64,000 nt of DNA from contig NZ_MACI01000078.1 in assembly GCF_001884105.1 (NCBI RefSeq), positions 248,001 through 312,000 on the forward strand, given 5' to 3'. The notes under the pieces are model-generated. The model had not been told where the DNA came from. It searched no databases and worked only from the letters and a program-made list of their open reading frames with translations. A program made the position numbers and the translations under genes. This document shows, piece after piece, positions 52,861 to 60,870 of the stretch. Origin of the DNA: Bacillus luti (GTDB lineage: Bacteria; Bacillota; Bacilli; Bacillales; Bacillaceae_G). How positions within the stretch are numbered: the first letter of the stretch is position 1; every line of letters starts with the position of its first letter.

Positions 52861-52903
52861 AATAAGCCTAGTAATATATCACATTACTAGGCTTATTTTT
52901 TTT
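52861..52903 (+). terminator. Terminator after the 55-residue ORF
   Basis: AATAAGCCTAGTAAT / ATTACTAGGCTTATT perfect 15-bp stem, 7-nt loop, long T run. Confidence 0.94.
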
Positions 52904-52940
52904 GAAAGCGTTACGTGTTCTCGTATGAAAAATAATAGTA

Positions 52941-53906
52941 TTATGAGTCAAGTTGACGGAAATACCGATTTGTTTTTCGGTCTTGATTTCCGTCTCTATA
53001 TTCATCAATATATTGTCTGAAGTTCCAAGATTGTAAAAACTTATTTGCGGCGTTATAACCAGAATTGTAAAGCCACTCTTTTTCTTCCTTTGTTAACTCA
53101 AAGTTTGTACTTGTAATGGACCCTGTTGGAATTGTAATTGTTCTTGCTTTTGATTCCTTGTCTAAATGACGTAAATCATGGGCTTGCATCATTGTTTTAA
53201 ATAGTCCTTTGAACATGGAGATAGGCTCGTTATAGTGGGCAGGATCAGCTTGAATTGCATCCTTTACGAAATGAAACCCAAAAGTTGGCCAGCGAGGAGA
53301 GGTAGGTGAGTCGAAAATCCAAATTGGGTAATTGCTTAAAATTCCTCCATCTACCATATAACAAGGCTGCTTCCATTTTGGAGTTCTCCATTTTACCGGT
53401 TCAAAGAAGAAGGGGATTGTACTACTCATTCTTACAGCCTTAGCGATAGAGAAGCGATAATTTAAAAATCCGTAGTTTGGTAAGTCATCAGGAAAGACAA
53501 CCATTTTACCATTACTTATATCAGAAGCGATAATTTTAAGCTTATTTAAATCAGGTAAATCTGTAAATAAGTGAACTCCTTTTTTTCGAAGTAATTCTTC
53601 AATCCATTCTTCTATGAAAATATTAGAGTAAATACCAAGAGTAGTCCATGCGCTTAATCCTTTTCCGATAAACGGGATCCTGTCAATAAAGGTTCTCTTC
53701 GTAAATTTATTATAATCAATATCAGTTATAATCGTTTTTAACTCTGAACAAGAATATCCTGCTGCTAGGAGCGCAGCAATAATGGAACCAGCTGATGTTC
53801 CAGCTACACGCTCCCATTCATAGCCTTTTTCAGCTAACGCGCAAATTGCTCCTACATGCGCAATTCCGCGTACACCGCCTCCTTCAAAAACACCATCAAT
53901 CTTCAT
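52941..53906 (-). CDS. Patatin-like phospholipase
   Basis: A 321-residue patatin-family serine lipase with a Ser-Asp dyad. The oxyanion-hole FEGGGVRGIAH is at residues 8-18, nucleophile Ser in GTSAGS (near 39) and Asp in MVDGGIL (near 188). No signal peptide, so intracellular or exported by another route. Such proteins hydrolyse phospholipids or acylglycerols; the physiological lipid is unknown. AAAGGAAG lies before the ATG. Its transcript ends convergent with the previous terminator. Confidence 0.88.
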   Translation of the reverse strand: MKIDGVFEGGGVRGIAHVGAICALAEKGYEWERVAGTSAGSIIAALLAAGYSCSELKTIITDIDYNKFTKRTFIDRIPFIGKGLSAWTTLGIYSNIFIEEWIEELLRKKGVHLFTDLPDLNKLKIIASDISNGKMVVFPDDLPNYGFLNYRFSIAKAVRMSSTIPFFFEPVKWRTPKWKQPCYMVDGGILSNYPIWIFDSPTSPRWPTFGFHFVKDAIQADPAHYNEPISMFKGLFKTMMQAHDLRHLDKESKARTITIPTGSITSTNFELTKEEKEWLYNSGYNAANKFLQSWNFRQYIDEYRDGNQDRKTNRYFRQLDS

Positions 53907-53945
53907 TAATCATACTTCCTTTCAAATAAAAGGTTTGAAAATGGC

Positions 53946-53974
53946 AAAAAAGCACGTATTGTACGTGCTTTTTT
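53946..53974. terminator. Terminator between YjcZ and patatin genes
   Basis: AAAAAAGCACGTA / TACGTGCTTTTTT, 13-bp stem with 3-nt loop. Read on the minus strand it ends the small YjcZ-type gene before the patatin promoter. Confidence 0.92.
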
Positions 53975-53993
53975 ACAATAGTTTTTAAATTTA

Positions 53994-54137
53994 CTAGCAG
54001 CCTACAAAGCCGCCCCAACAGCTAGCTCCGATGATGATTAGAAGGATAAATAAAACGATTAATAAAGCGAAACCTCCATAACCACAACCGCCGCCACCGC
54101 CGTATCCGTAACCACAGCAACTATATCCGTAACCCAT
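53994..54137 (-). CDS. YjcZ-family Gly/Tyr/Cys-rich micro-protein
   Basis: A 47-residue protein of the YjcZ sporulation-protein type. It begins [17 protein letters not shown], continues into a hydrophobic helix ([17 protein letters not shown]) and ends CWGGFVGC. The start follows GGAGGAATTCC. These Gly/Tyr-rich membrane micro-proteins are common in Bacillus and tied to the spore or mother-cell envelope; the function is unclear. Too short for routine ORF detection. Confidence 0.88.
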   Translation of the reverse strand: MGYGYSCCGYGYGGGGGCGYGGFALLIVLFILLIIIGASCWGGFVGC

Positions 54138-54361
54138 GTGGAATTCCTCCTTAAATTAAAAATAAAAATGAACGAGGGGAAAATGTACTGGAAGAAATAA
54201 TGAACTATCGTATTTGTAGGAACAATGTATACTATGCTTTTTTAAACTTGTTCGCGTATGGAGGAAGAGCCTGTTTTTTTGAAGGCTTGTTGTTTTTACA
54301 AAGAATGGAGTATAATTTTTGTGCGATGATACAAATAAGTATGTAAATATAAGGAGAATTT
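54138..54361. other. Non-coding gap before the YwqG-type gene
   Basis: 224 bp between divergent genes; no repeat or strong promoter stands out. GGAGAA at 54352 is the ribosome site for the next gene. Confidence 0.4.
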
Positions 54362-55114
54362 ATGAATAAACAAATTGAAGTATTAATTGATAAATATGGG
54401 CTGACACATTTAAAAGAGGAACTTATTAATACTGTATTTCCTTGTGTAAAAGTTGTGCCAAAGATGGAGGAAAGCGTTACGATAGGTAGTTCGAAAATGG
54501 GAGGAATTCCTGATTTTCCGGCTACGTTTGAATATCCAACGCACAAAGGAAATCCGTTACAGTTTATTGCACAATTTAATTTAAAGGATTTACAAAATGT
54601 TGGTATGGATCACAATCTTCCTAAGACAGGGATGCTATATTTCTTTAGTATTGAAAATTACTTTGAAGAAGACGTGAATCCAACTGAAGCGGGGCGTGTA
54701 CTTTATTATGATGTTCCTGTAGAGCAATTACGAAGAGCAGATGAATTGCAACCGAATTATAACCAGTGTGCAACTACTTTTGAACTAACGTATAAATTGC
54801 CAGAGCTTTTCATTGAAGATGAGGCTGATTCAGATCGTTTCTTGCAATTACTTGAAGAGCTAATTCCAGATAACTACGATAACCATCAAATGTTTGGTGA
54901 GCCATTCTCTGTACAAGATGAGGTATTGTACGAGACTGGAAAATATATGAACATAGATCCGCAGCAAATGACGCTTTTATTCCAAATTGATTCAGATACT
55001 AAAAATTGTAATATGATGTGGGGAGATTTAGGAATGCTTTATTTCTGTATTGGAAATGAAGACTTAAAAAATCGACGTTTTGAAAATGCATGCTGCGTAT
55101 TACAAACTTGTTAA
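54362..55114 (+). CDS. YwqG-family protein (DUF1963)
   Basis: A 250-residue cytoplasmic protein. KMGGIPDFPATFEYPTHKGNPLQFIAQFNL (residues 50-79) is the signature of DUF1963/YwqG, with the MLYFFSIE strand next and a final LLFQIDSDTKNCNMMWGDLGMLYFCIGNEDL block. Function is not established; YwqG in B. subtilis is near cell-envelope and toxin-antitoxin clusters. Start follows AAGGAGAA. Single gene with a strong terminator. Confidence 0.87.
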   Translation: MNKQIEVLIDKYGLTHLKEELINTVFPCVKVVPKMEESVTIGSSKMGGIPDFPATFEYPTHKGNPLQFIAQFNLKDLQNVGMDHNLPKTGMLYFFSIENYFEEDVNPTEAGRVLYYDVPVEQLRRADELQPNYNQCATTFELTYKLPELFIEDEADSDRFLQLLEELIPDNYDNHQMFGEPFSVQDEVLYETGKYMNIDPQQMTLLFQIDSDTKNCNMMWGDLGMLYFCIGNEDLKNRRFENACCVLQTC

Positions 55115-55116
55115 TG

Positions 55117-55152
55117 AAAAAGGTTGTTCTTGTAAAAAGAACAACCTTTTTA
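55117..55152 (+). terminator. Terminator after the YwqG-type gene
   Basis: AAAAAGGTTGTTCTT / AAGAACAACCTTTTT, 15-bp perfect stem, 5-nt loop. Confidence 0.94.
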
Positions 55153-55182
55153 CAATGTTAAATATGCATAATCTCATATGAC

Positions 55183-55235
55183 CTATACGAAAAAGTATTG
55201 TATACTCTGAAACTATACGATACTTTTTCGTATAG
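55183..55235. promoter_or_regulatory. Large inverted repeat before the transglutaminase-like gene
   Basis: CTATACGAAAAAGTATTGTATA (split: CTATACGAAAAAG at 55183 onward) and the matching arm at 55214-55235 are 22-bp inverted copies with one mismatch and a 9-nt spacer. A -10-like TATACT is at 55201-55206 inside the structure. It may be a double operator with unit TATACGAAAAAGTAT. Confidence 0.5.
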
Positions 55236-55259
55236 TTATAGAATGTAAGGAGTGACGAA

Positions 55260-56420
55260 ATGGGAAAGACAAGTAAGTATATGACAGCTGCGCTGCTTTG
55301 TTCTACTATAGTAGTGGGGGGCTTACAAGCGTCATCTGTATCATATGCAGCTACGAATTCAACTGTAGCGACAGCACAATCAGATGCAAAGTTGTTAAAT
55401 GATTTCAGAAAAGAATTAAAAAAACAGATTGATAATCGAGAAGAAAATATTACAATCACATATAAAACAAAAGATAGAAATGCTAGAAATATTATGGATC
55501 AATTGTATGGCGAGTTTAATAAAATTGTAGATGCTGATGAGTATGTAAAATATAATGTAGCGTCTACTAAGTATTCTATTAAAGGACTGCCCGGGAACTA
55601 TACATTTACTCTGCAAGTGAAATACCGTGAATCAAAAGAACAAACACAATATGTAAAATCCCAGGTGAAATCGATTATAGGCTCAATTGTAAAACCGGGG
55701 ATGGATGCACATGAAAAAGTAAAAGCTATTCATGATTACGTTGTAAAACATGTATCTTATGATACGTCGTATCAAGCGTATACAGCATATGAAGCGTTAG
55801 CGAATCGTTCTGCCGTTTGCCAAGGGTATACATTATTAACATATGAGTTACTAAAAGAAGCAGGTATCCAAAATCATATTGTAACAGGTACGGGAAATGG
55901 ACAAGCTCACGCATGGAATTTAGTAAACATTGAAAACAAATGGTACCATCTTGATACGACATTCGATGATCCAGTACCAGATAAAGCTGGGCGCGTAACA
56001 TATTCATATTTTAATATGTCTGACGAGCAATTAAGTAAAGATCACGACTGGGATCGTAGTAAATATCCGGCAGCAACTACAAGTTACTTTGGTGAATTAA
56101 CAAACAAAATAAAAGCGGGTAGTTCAAAAACTGTTGCATATGAACAAATGTTAAAAGAAACAAATTTAAAATACTCGTCTGCACAATATGGAGCAGAAAA
56201 TTATAATGAGTTTAAGCAAAAATTACAGCAACAATTTGCAGCTAAACCAGAAAAAGTAGAAGTACGATATAAGCAGTCTATGGATGGGACAATGCAAGAT
56301 ATAAAGAAAGTGTTAAATGAAATAAATTGGCCAAAAGGTGCAAAGCGTGTATCTTATCAAGTAGCGCCTTATAGTGCAATGGCAGGTTATTCATTAGCGA
56401 CAATTACATTTACCTATTAA
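55260..56420 (+). CDS. Secreted transglutaminase-like (cysteine protease fold) protein
   Basis: A 386-residue exported protein: signal peptide to about residue 31 (cleavage after SYA), an N-terminal helical/beta region, then a transglutaminase-like core with Cys in RSAVCQGYTLL (near 189), His in GQAHAWNLV (near 221) and Asp in YHLDTTFDDP (near 238), and a C-terminal region of unknown fold. Bacterial members act as proteases or peptidoglycan-related enzymes rather than protein cross-linkers. AAGGAGTGACG precedes the start. A 22-bp inverted repeat sits in its promoter. Confidence 0.88.
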   Translation: MGKTSKYMTAALLCSTIVVGGLQASSVSYAATNSTVATAQSDAKLLNDFRKELKKQIDNREENITITYKTKDRNARNIMDQLYGEFNKIVDADEYVKYNVASTKYSIKGLPGNYTFTLQVKYRESKEQTQYVKSQVKSIIGSIVKPGMDAHEKVKAIHDYVVKHVSYDTSYQAYTAYEALANRSAVCQGYTLLTYELLKEAGIQNHIVTGTGNGQAHAWNLVNIENKWYHLDTTFDDPVPDKAGRVTYSYFNMSDEQLSKDHDWDRSKYPAATTSYFGELTNKIKAGSSKTVAYEQMLKETNLKYSSAQYGAENYNEFKQKLQQQFAAKPEKVEVRYKQSMDGTMQDIKKVLNEINWPKGAKRVSYQVAPYSAMAGYSLATITFTY

Positions 56421-56426
56421 GGAATG

Positions 56427-56460
56427 AAAAAGAGCATCTGTAAAAGGTGCTCTTTTATTA
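56427..56460 (+). terminator. Terminator after the transglutaminase-like gene
   Basis: AAAAGAGCATC / GGTGCTCTTTT stem with one wobble and a T-rich tail. Confidence 0.87.
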
Positions 56461-56521
56461 TGTATCACTTTAAAAATCAGAATTATGTGATAAAATTAAA
56501 GTGGAAGGATGTGGAATGTGA

Positions 56522-56719
56522 ATGAATTTGTTCGAAAGTAATATTTTTACATTGATATATACTTGTTTAGTAATCGGACTTATCGTTTTATTTTTCCTAT
56601 CATTTACTTTGTTTATTAGAAGAGTGTTGCAAAGCAGTGCTGCAAAGAAACAGCATGTGATGAATATGAACCAGAAGCTAGATCGAATTATTGAATTGCT
56701 TGAAAAAGATAAGAAATAA
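56522..56719 (+). CDS. Small membrane protein, DUF4083-like
   Basis: A 65-residue protein with one N-terminal membrane helix (IFTLIYTCLVIGLIVLFFLSFTLFI) followed by a positively charged helix ending MNQKLDRIIELLEKDKK, which can form a coiled coil. This matches the DUF4083 pattern in Bacillus. The start is ATG 56522 after AAGGATGTGG. It precedes a Nudix gene by 30 bp and may be co-transcribed. Confidence 0.75.
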   Translation: MNLFESNIFTLIYTCLVIGLIVLFFLSFTLFIRRVLQSSAAKKQHVMNMNQKLDRIIELLEKDKK

Positions 56720-56749
56720 CGATAAAAGGTGTATGAAAAGGGGAAGAAG

Positions 56750-57211
56750 ATGGCTAATTATATAAAAGAATTACGTAAAAAAGTAGGGCATGATTATGTT
56801 TTTTTAAACTTTGCGGGTGGTTGTGTATTTAATAAAGAGGGAGAAGTATTACTGCAAAAAAGAGGAGACTTTAATGCTTGGGGGTTTCCTGGTGGTGCAA
56901 TGGAAATCGGAGAATCTGCCGCAGAAACTGCGATTAGAGAAATAAAAGAAGAAACAGGTTATGATGTAGAAATAAATGAGCTTGTTGGAGTATATACAAA
57001 ATATTTTCAAACATATCCAAATGGAGACAAAGCCCAGTCAATTGTGATAGTTTTTACATGCTCAATTGTCGGAGGAGAGAAAAAAATAGACGGTGATGAA
57101 ACGTTGGATTTGAAGTTTTTCCCGTTAGACAAAATGCCGCCGTTATTTTGTAAACAACATGAAGATTGCTTGCAAGATTTATTGGAGAAAAGAGTAGGGG
57201 TATATCGTTAA
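56750..57211 (+). CDS. Nudix hydrolase, MutT-like
   Basis: A 153-residue Nudix protein from ATG 56750 (MANYIKEL), with AAAAGGGGAAG upstream; the frame from 56729 has no site. The Nudix box is GGAMEIGESAAETAIREIKEETGY, fully matching G(x5)E(x7)REUxEExGU. LNFAGGCVFNKEGEVLLQKRGDFNAWGFP is the usual lead-in. Substrate probably a nucleoside-diphosphate derivative; not predictable further. Confidence 0.9.
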   Translation: MANYIKELRKKVGHDYVFLNFAGGCVFNKEGEVLLQKRGDFNAWGFPGGAMEIGESAAETAIREIKEETGYDVEINELVGVYTKYFQTYPNGDKAQSIVIVFTCSIVGGEKKIDGDETLDLKFFPLDKMPPLFCKQHEDCLQDLLEKRVGVYR

Positions 57212-57212
57212 A

Positions 57213-57254
57213 GCATAAAAAAGAAGCTAAAAGAGATTAGCTTCTTTTTTATGC
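57213..57254. terminator. Bidirectional terminator between Nudix and nadE
   Basis: GCATAAAAAAGAAGCTAA and its complement at 57237-57254, perfect 18-bp stem with 6-nt loop, A and T runs within both arms. Confidence 0.93.
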
Positions 57255-57255
57255 T

Positions 57256-58074
57256 CTATTTCCACCAATCATCAAACATTGACGCTGGTACTTGTCTTTT
57301 ATGTTCACTTACTGTGTAACGCTTTTCGATTTTTTCAGCAACGTCAGCTGGAACTGATTTGCCTTCTAAATAATCATCTAATTGATCGTAAGTAATGCCT
57401 AATTCTGTTTCATCAGCTTGACCTGGCTTTTCATCTAATAAATCAGCTGTTGGCATTTTTAAATAAAGTCGCTCGTCTGCACCTAATTCTTGTAGTAAAG
57501 CACGTCCTTGGCGCTTCGTTAATCCTGTTAATGGTAATAGATCTGCACCACCATCTCCGAATTTTGTAAAGAATCCTGTTACAGCTTCTGCAGCGTGATC
57601 TGTTCCGATAACAAGAAGGCCGTTTTGTCCACCAATTGCATATTGTGTAACCATGCGGATACGTGCTTTCACATTACCTTTATTGAAATCTGTTAGTGAT
57701 TCACCTAATAAGTTTTCGTATTGACTTGAAAAAGCATCAACAGTTGAAGCGATATCAAAGGCAGTTGATTGATCAGCTTGAATAAATTGTAATGCTAATT
57801 GTGCGTCATCTTCATCTTTTTGTACTTTGTAAGGAAGACGAACAGCGATAAACGTTGCGTTACCACCTTCGTTACGAATTTCTTCAACTGCAAGCTGGGC
57901 TAAACGTCCCGCTAATGTAGAGTCTTGTCCGCCACTAATTCCAAGTACAAATCCTTTCGCACCTGTTTTTTTTACATAATCTTTTAAGAAATCAACACGT
58001 TTACGAATTTCTACTTTTGGATTAATTACAGGTTGAACATGCAATGCTTTCATAATCTGTTCTTGTAATGTCAT
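57256..58074 (-). CDS. nadE: NH3-dependent NAD+ synthetase
   Basis: Last step of NAD synthesis: amidation of deamido-NAD using ammonia and ATP. 272 residues. The PP-loop is [17 protein letters not shown] (near residues 43-59); [26 protein letters not shown] (near 160-185) is the deamido-NAD-binding segment and [21 protein letters not shown] (near 209-229) the second substrate region. No glutaminase domain, so it uses ammonia. The start follows AAAAGGAGGAAAAC. Confidence 0.97.
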   Translation of the reverse strand: MTLQEQIMKALHVQPVINPKVEIRKRVDFLKDYVKKTGAKGFVLGISGGQDSTLAGRLAQLAVEEIRNEGGNATFIAVRLPYKVQKDEDDAQLALQFIQADQSTAFDIASTVDAFSSQYENLLGESLTDFNKGNVKARIRMVTQYAIGGQNGLLVIGTDHAAEAVTGFFTKFGDGGADLLPLTGLTKRQGRALLQELGADERLYLKMPTADLLDEKPGQADETELGITYDQLDDYLEGKSVPADVAEKIEKRYTVSEHKRQVPASMFDDWWK

Positions 58075-58240
58075 TATGTTTTCCTCCTTTTCATATTAAA
58101 GCTGTAAAAGTTTTTATGTATATATTGGTACATACTCCTATCCTTTATTATTTCGCAAAACTAACGAATATACAATAGGATGCGTGTATGAATATGAATG
58201 TAGTCATTATAATGAAAGTGCAACGTATAATCAATTTTTT

Positions 58241-58264
58241 AAACCTTTCAAAACTGTAAGGTTT
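58241..58264. promoter_or_regulatory. BceR-type palindrome upstream of the orphan permease
   Basis: AAACCTTTCA-AAAC-TGTAAGGTTT: an imperfect palindrome with the TTxCA-N4-TGTAA pattern of BceR-like regulators, 80 bp before the BceB-like gene. It resembles the perfect site at 36808-36827. Confidence 0.55.
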
Positions 58265-58343
58265 TTGTCATTTGAATCGATGGAATGTATTTCCGTACTT
58301 TACTAATATAAGAACATAGTTAGTAGAAGGGCGGAGAAGTAAT

Positions 58344-60224
58344 ATGAATATTAGAGAACTCGCATATCGGAATGTGACGCGAAATAGACGAACATATTCA
58401 GCATATTTTTTAAGTAGTGCATTTGCTATTATGGCCTTTTTTGTTTATTCATTTTTTGCGTTTCATCCGGCATTAAGTGCTGGAGAATTGGGCCAGTACG
58501 TGTTCGTAAGTATGTCTTTTGCACAGTCCATTATTTACTTATTTACATTTTTCTTTATTTTATATTCGATGGGAATGTTTTTAAAAACGAGAAAGCGCGA
58601 ATTAGGAATTTTAATGATGTTAGGTATGACGAAATATCAATTAAAGCGTCTTATCTTTTTTGAAAATATTATGATTGGGATAGGGGCAATTATCTTTGGA
58701 ATTCTAGCAGGAATGTTATTTTCTGGAATATTAATATTTGTAGCTCCAATGATATTAAAGTTAGATATTTCCTTACCCTATTACATTCCAATGAAAGCCA
58801 TTGTTGTAACGAGTATTATGTTTTTCGTATTATTTATGATCATTTCATTGTTTAGTGCAGGAATGATTCAGAAGAATAAAATTATGAAATTGTTTAGAGG
58901 ATCAGCAGAAGCGAAGCCGGAACCGAAAGCATCCATTATTTCTTCTATATTAGCAGTCATTTTGCTTAGTATGGGATATGCAGGAGCGCTTATGTCACAC
59001 GGTGCAATGGTATTTGTCATGATGATTCCTGTTACAACAGTAGTCATTATTGGTACGTATTTGCTATACAAGCAGTTGAGTGTCTTTATTATTAGACTAT
59101 GTAAAAAAAGTAAACGTTTCTATTGGACACAGACAAATATTATTACGTTGTCAGATTTAGCTTACCGTATGAGAGATAACGCAAGAATGTTCTTTATTGT
59201 AACCATAATTTCAACTGTAGCATTTTCAGCAATAGGTACATTAGTTGGCTTTACATCAATGACAAAGGCGATTATGGAGAGACCAATTGCGTTTCACTAT
59301 CATTCTAAGCAAGGAAATAGTAATGAATCACAGCATTTGAAGATGATTGACGAAGGATTAAAGAAACATAGTATAGCAGCTTCAAAAACGAATATTTCCA
59401 CAAAAAAAACGGAGGAGCAGTCGTTAAGAAGCGCCACCTTTATAAAAGAATCAGACTATAAGGAATATGCAAAGCTAACAGGAGAACCCTTTAATGCGGT
59501 ATCAAATAAAGAAGTTTTATTTTTGTTAGTCGATATACCAGGACCTCCGATGAAAGAAAGAAATGAAATTACATTACCAAATGTGAATGAACCTTTACAA
59601 GTGAAAAAAGTTAATACCTCGTCATTAAGTAAAATATTAAGAGGTAATGTTTATGTAATCTCTAACAATCAATATGATGCATTACAAGATGGATTTAAAG
59701 AAGAAAAAGATTATGTGTACAAAACAGAAGGAACGAAAGATGAAATTGAGGTTGGTAAAGAACTTACGCAACAGATGAAGCCTTATGAAGAACATACAAC
59801 GTTTAGTGCAGAAGAATACGAACAAAACCAAAGTTTACAAATCGCAGGACCAATTCTATTTGTAGGTTTCTTTATTGGAATTGTATTTTTCGTTTGTGCA
59901 GGAAGCTTCCTTTACTTCCGTTTGTTTTCTGATTTGGAGGATGATGCTCGTTTATTTGAAATGATTCGAAAAGTAGGCTTAACGAGTGGGGAATTATCGA
60001 AAGTGGTTACAATTCGATTGGCACTTTTATTCTTCGTTCCAATAGGTGTTGCAACATTACATGGAGCAGTAGCATTAACTGCGCTAGGGCAGATGTTTGA
60101 GTACTCACTGTTTAAGGAAAATGCGATTGTAATAAGTATTTTCATAGGAATCCAAGTTGTATACTTCTTAATGATACGATCTCGTTACTTAAAACAATTG
60201 AAAGAGAGATTACGTATTCGTTAA
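58344..60224 (+). CDS. BceB/FtsX-type ABC permease without adjacent ATPase
   Basis: A 626-residue permease of the BceB/VraG type, which in complete systems helps expel or sense cell-wall antibiotics. About ten membrane helices: four near the N-terminus (ending near residue 175), several in 195-320, a large extracytoplasmic domain of about 160 residues (315-480) and three C-terminal helices. KTRKRELGILMMLGMTKYQLKRL is the FtsX motif of the first half and RLFEMIRKVGLTSGELSKVV its second-half copy. No bceA ATPase and no BceRS pair lies next to it. TAGAAGGGCGGAG precedes the start. Confidence 0.88.
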   Translation: MNIRELAYRNVTRNRRTYSAYFLSSAFAIMAFFVYSFFAFHPALSAGELGQYVFVSMSFAQSIIYLFTFFFILYSMGMFLKTRKRELGILMMLGMTKYQLKRLIFFENIMIGIGAIIFGILAGMLFSGILIFVAPMILKLDISLPYYIPMKAIVVTSIMFFVLFMIISLFSAGMIQKNKIMKLFRGSAEAKPEPKASIISSILAVILLSMGYAGALMSHGAMVFVMMIPVTTVVIIGTYLLYKQLSVFIIRLCKKSKRFYWTQTNIITLSDLAYRMRDNARMFFIVTIISTVAFSAIGTLVGFTSMTKAIMERPIAFHYHSKQGNSNESQHLKMIDEGLKKHSIAASKTNISTKKTEEQSLRSATFIKESDYKEYAKLTGEPFNAVSNKEVLFLLVDIPGPPMKERNEITLPNVNEPLQVKKVNTSSLSKILRGNVYVISNNQYDALQDGFKEEKDYVYKTEGTKDEIEVGKELTQQMKPYEEHTTFSAEEYEQNQSLQIAGPILFVGFFIGIVFFVCAGSFLYFRLFSDLEDDARLFEMIRKVGLTSGELSKVVTIRLALLFFVPIGVATLHGAVALTALGQMFEYSLFKENAIVISIFIGIQVVYFLMIRSRYLKQLKERLRIR

Positions 60225-60339
60225 CTGTGTTTTTTTGACTTGAGTACAAAAATTTCTAAAAAGAGGCAAGCATTACCAAATAGTGATAAAATGGAAATAG
60301 CGAGGTGGAAAAATTAATAGAGAGTAAGGGGGGAGTAAT

Positions 60340-60627
60340 ATGAAAGCAACAGGAGTTATTCGAAAAGTAGACGAACTAGGACGAATTGTTATTCCTAAAG
60401 AATTACGAGATGTATTAGGGATACAAATCAAATCACCACTTGAAATTTTCGTAGAAGAAGACAAAGTAATTTTACAAAAATATCAACCTTACAATGCTTG
60501 TCAAATAACAGGTGATGTTTCAAATCAGAACATATCATTAGCAAATGGAAACATTACTGTTAGTATAGATGGAGCGAAACATTTAATAAAAGAGATAGAG
60601 AAATTTTTAAACAAGAGTGAGGTTTAA
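60340..60627 (+). CDS. AbrB-family transition-state regulator paralogue
   Basis: A 95-residue AbrB/Abh-like regulator. The N-terminal swapped-hairpin DNA-binding domain is MKATGVIRKVDELGRIVIPKELRDVLGI, followed by KSPLEIFVEEDKVILQKYQP; the C-terminal part (residues 56-95) aids oligomerisation. It is similar to AbrB and Abh but differs in the C-terminal half (NGNITVSIDGAKHLIKEIE), so it is a paralogue, one of several in the group. AAGGGGGG precedes the start. Target genes are not inferable from here. Confidence 0.93.
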   Translation: MKATGVIRKVDELGRIVIPKELRDVLGIQIKSPLEIFVEEDKVILQKYQPYNACQITGDVSNQNISLANGNITVSIDGAKHLIKEIEKFLNKSEV

Positions 60628-60680
60628 TCTTCATTTATATTATTTTTGAAGATTAAATTTAATTCTTTTAAAAGACTATG

Positions 60681-60710
60681 AAAGGACCATAAATTGGTCC
60701 TTTTATTTTT
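60681..60710 (+). terminator. Terminator after the AbrB-type gene
   Basis: AAAGGACCA / TGGTCCTTT stem, 5-nt loop, T run. An imperfect stem TTTAATCTTCA / TGAAGATTAAA just upstream may assist. Confidence 0.88.
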
Positions 60711-60771
60711 GTTATTGGTTGAATCACAAGAAAAATAAAAAAGTAGTAAGTTATATTGAGAAATATTTGAA

Positions 60772-60870
60772 ATGAAGGAGAATAGAACAGAAAAAACGAA
60801 TGTTAAATTTAAAGCTATTCAACAGTGGTCTGAAATGAAAATAACACATTTTCAGGAGGGATTACGATGA
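60772..60870 (+). CDS. Possible 32-residue ORF overlapping the protease start
   Basis: ATG 60772 opens 32 codons whose TGA stop overlaps the protease ATG (ATGA at 60867-60870), an arrangement typical of translational coupling. The encoded peptide is charged with KFKAIQQWSEMKITHFQ. There is no strong ribosome site before 60772. It could be a coupled upstream ORF or chance. Confidence 0.3.
   Translation: MKENRTEKTNVKFKAIQQWSEMKITHFQEGLR

Noticed and set aside
53946-54137. GC-rich tandem GGC/GGT stretch taken as a repeat or CRISPR-like array
   Set aside because: It encodes the Gly-rich half of the YjcZ-type micro-protein; there are no regular spacers.
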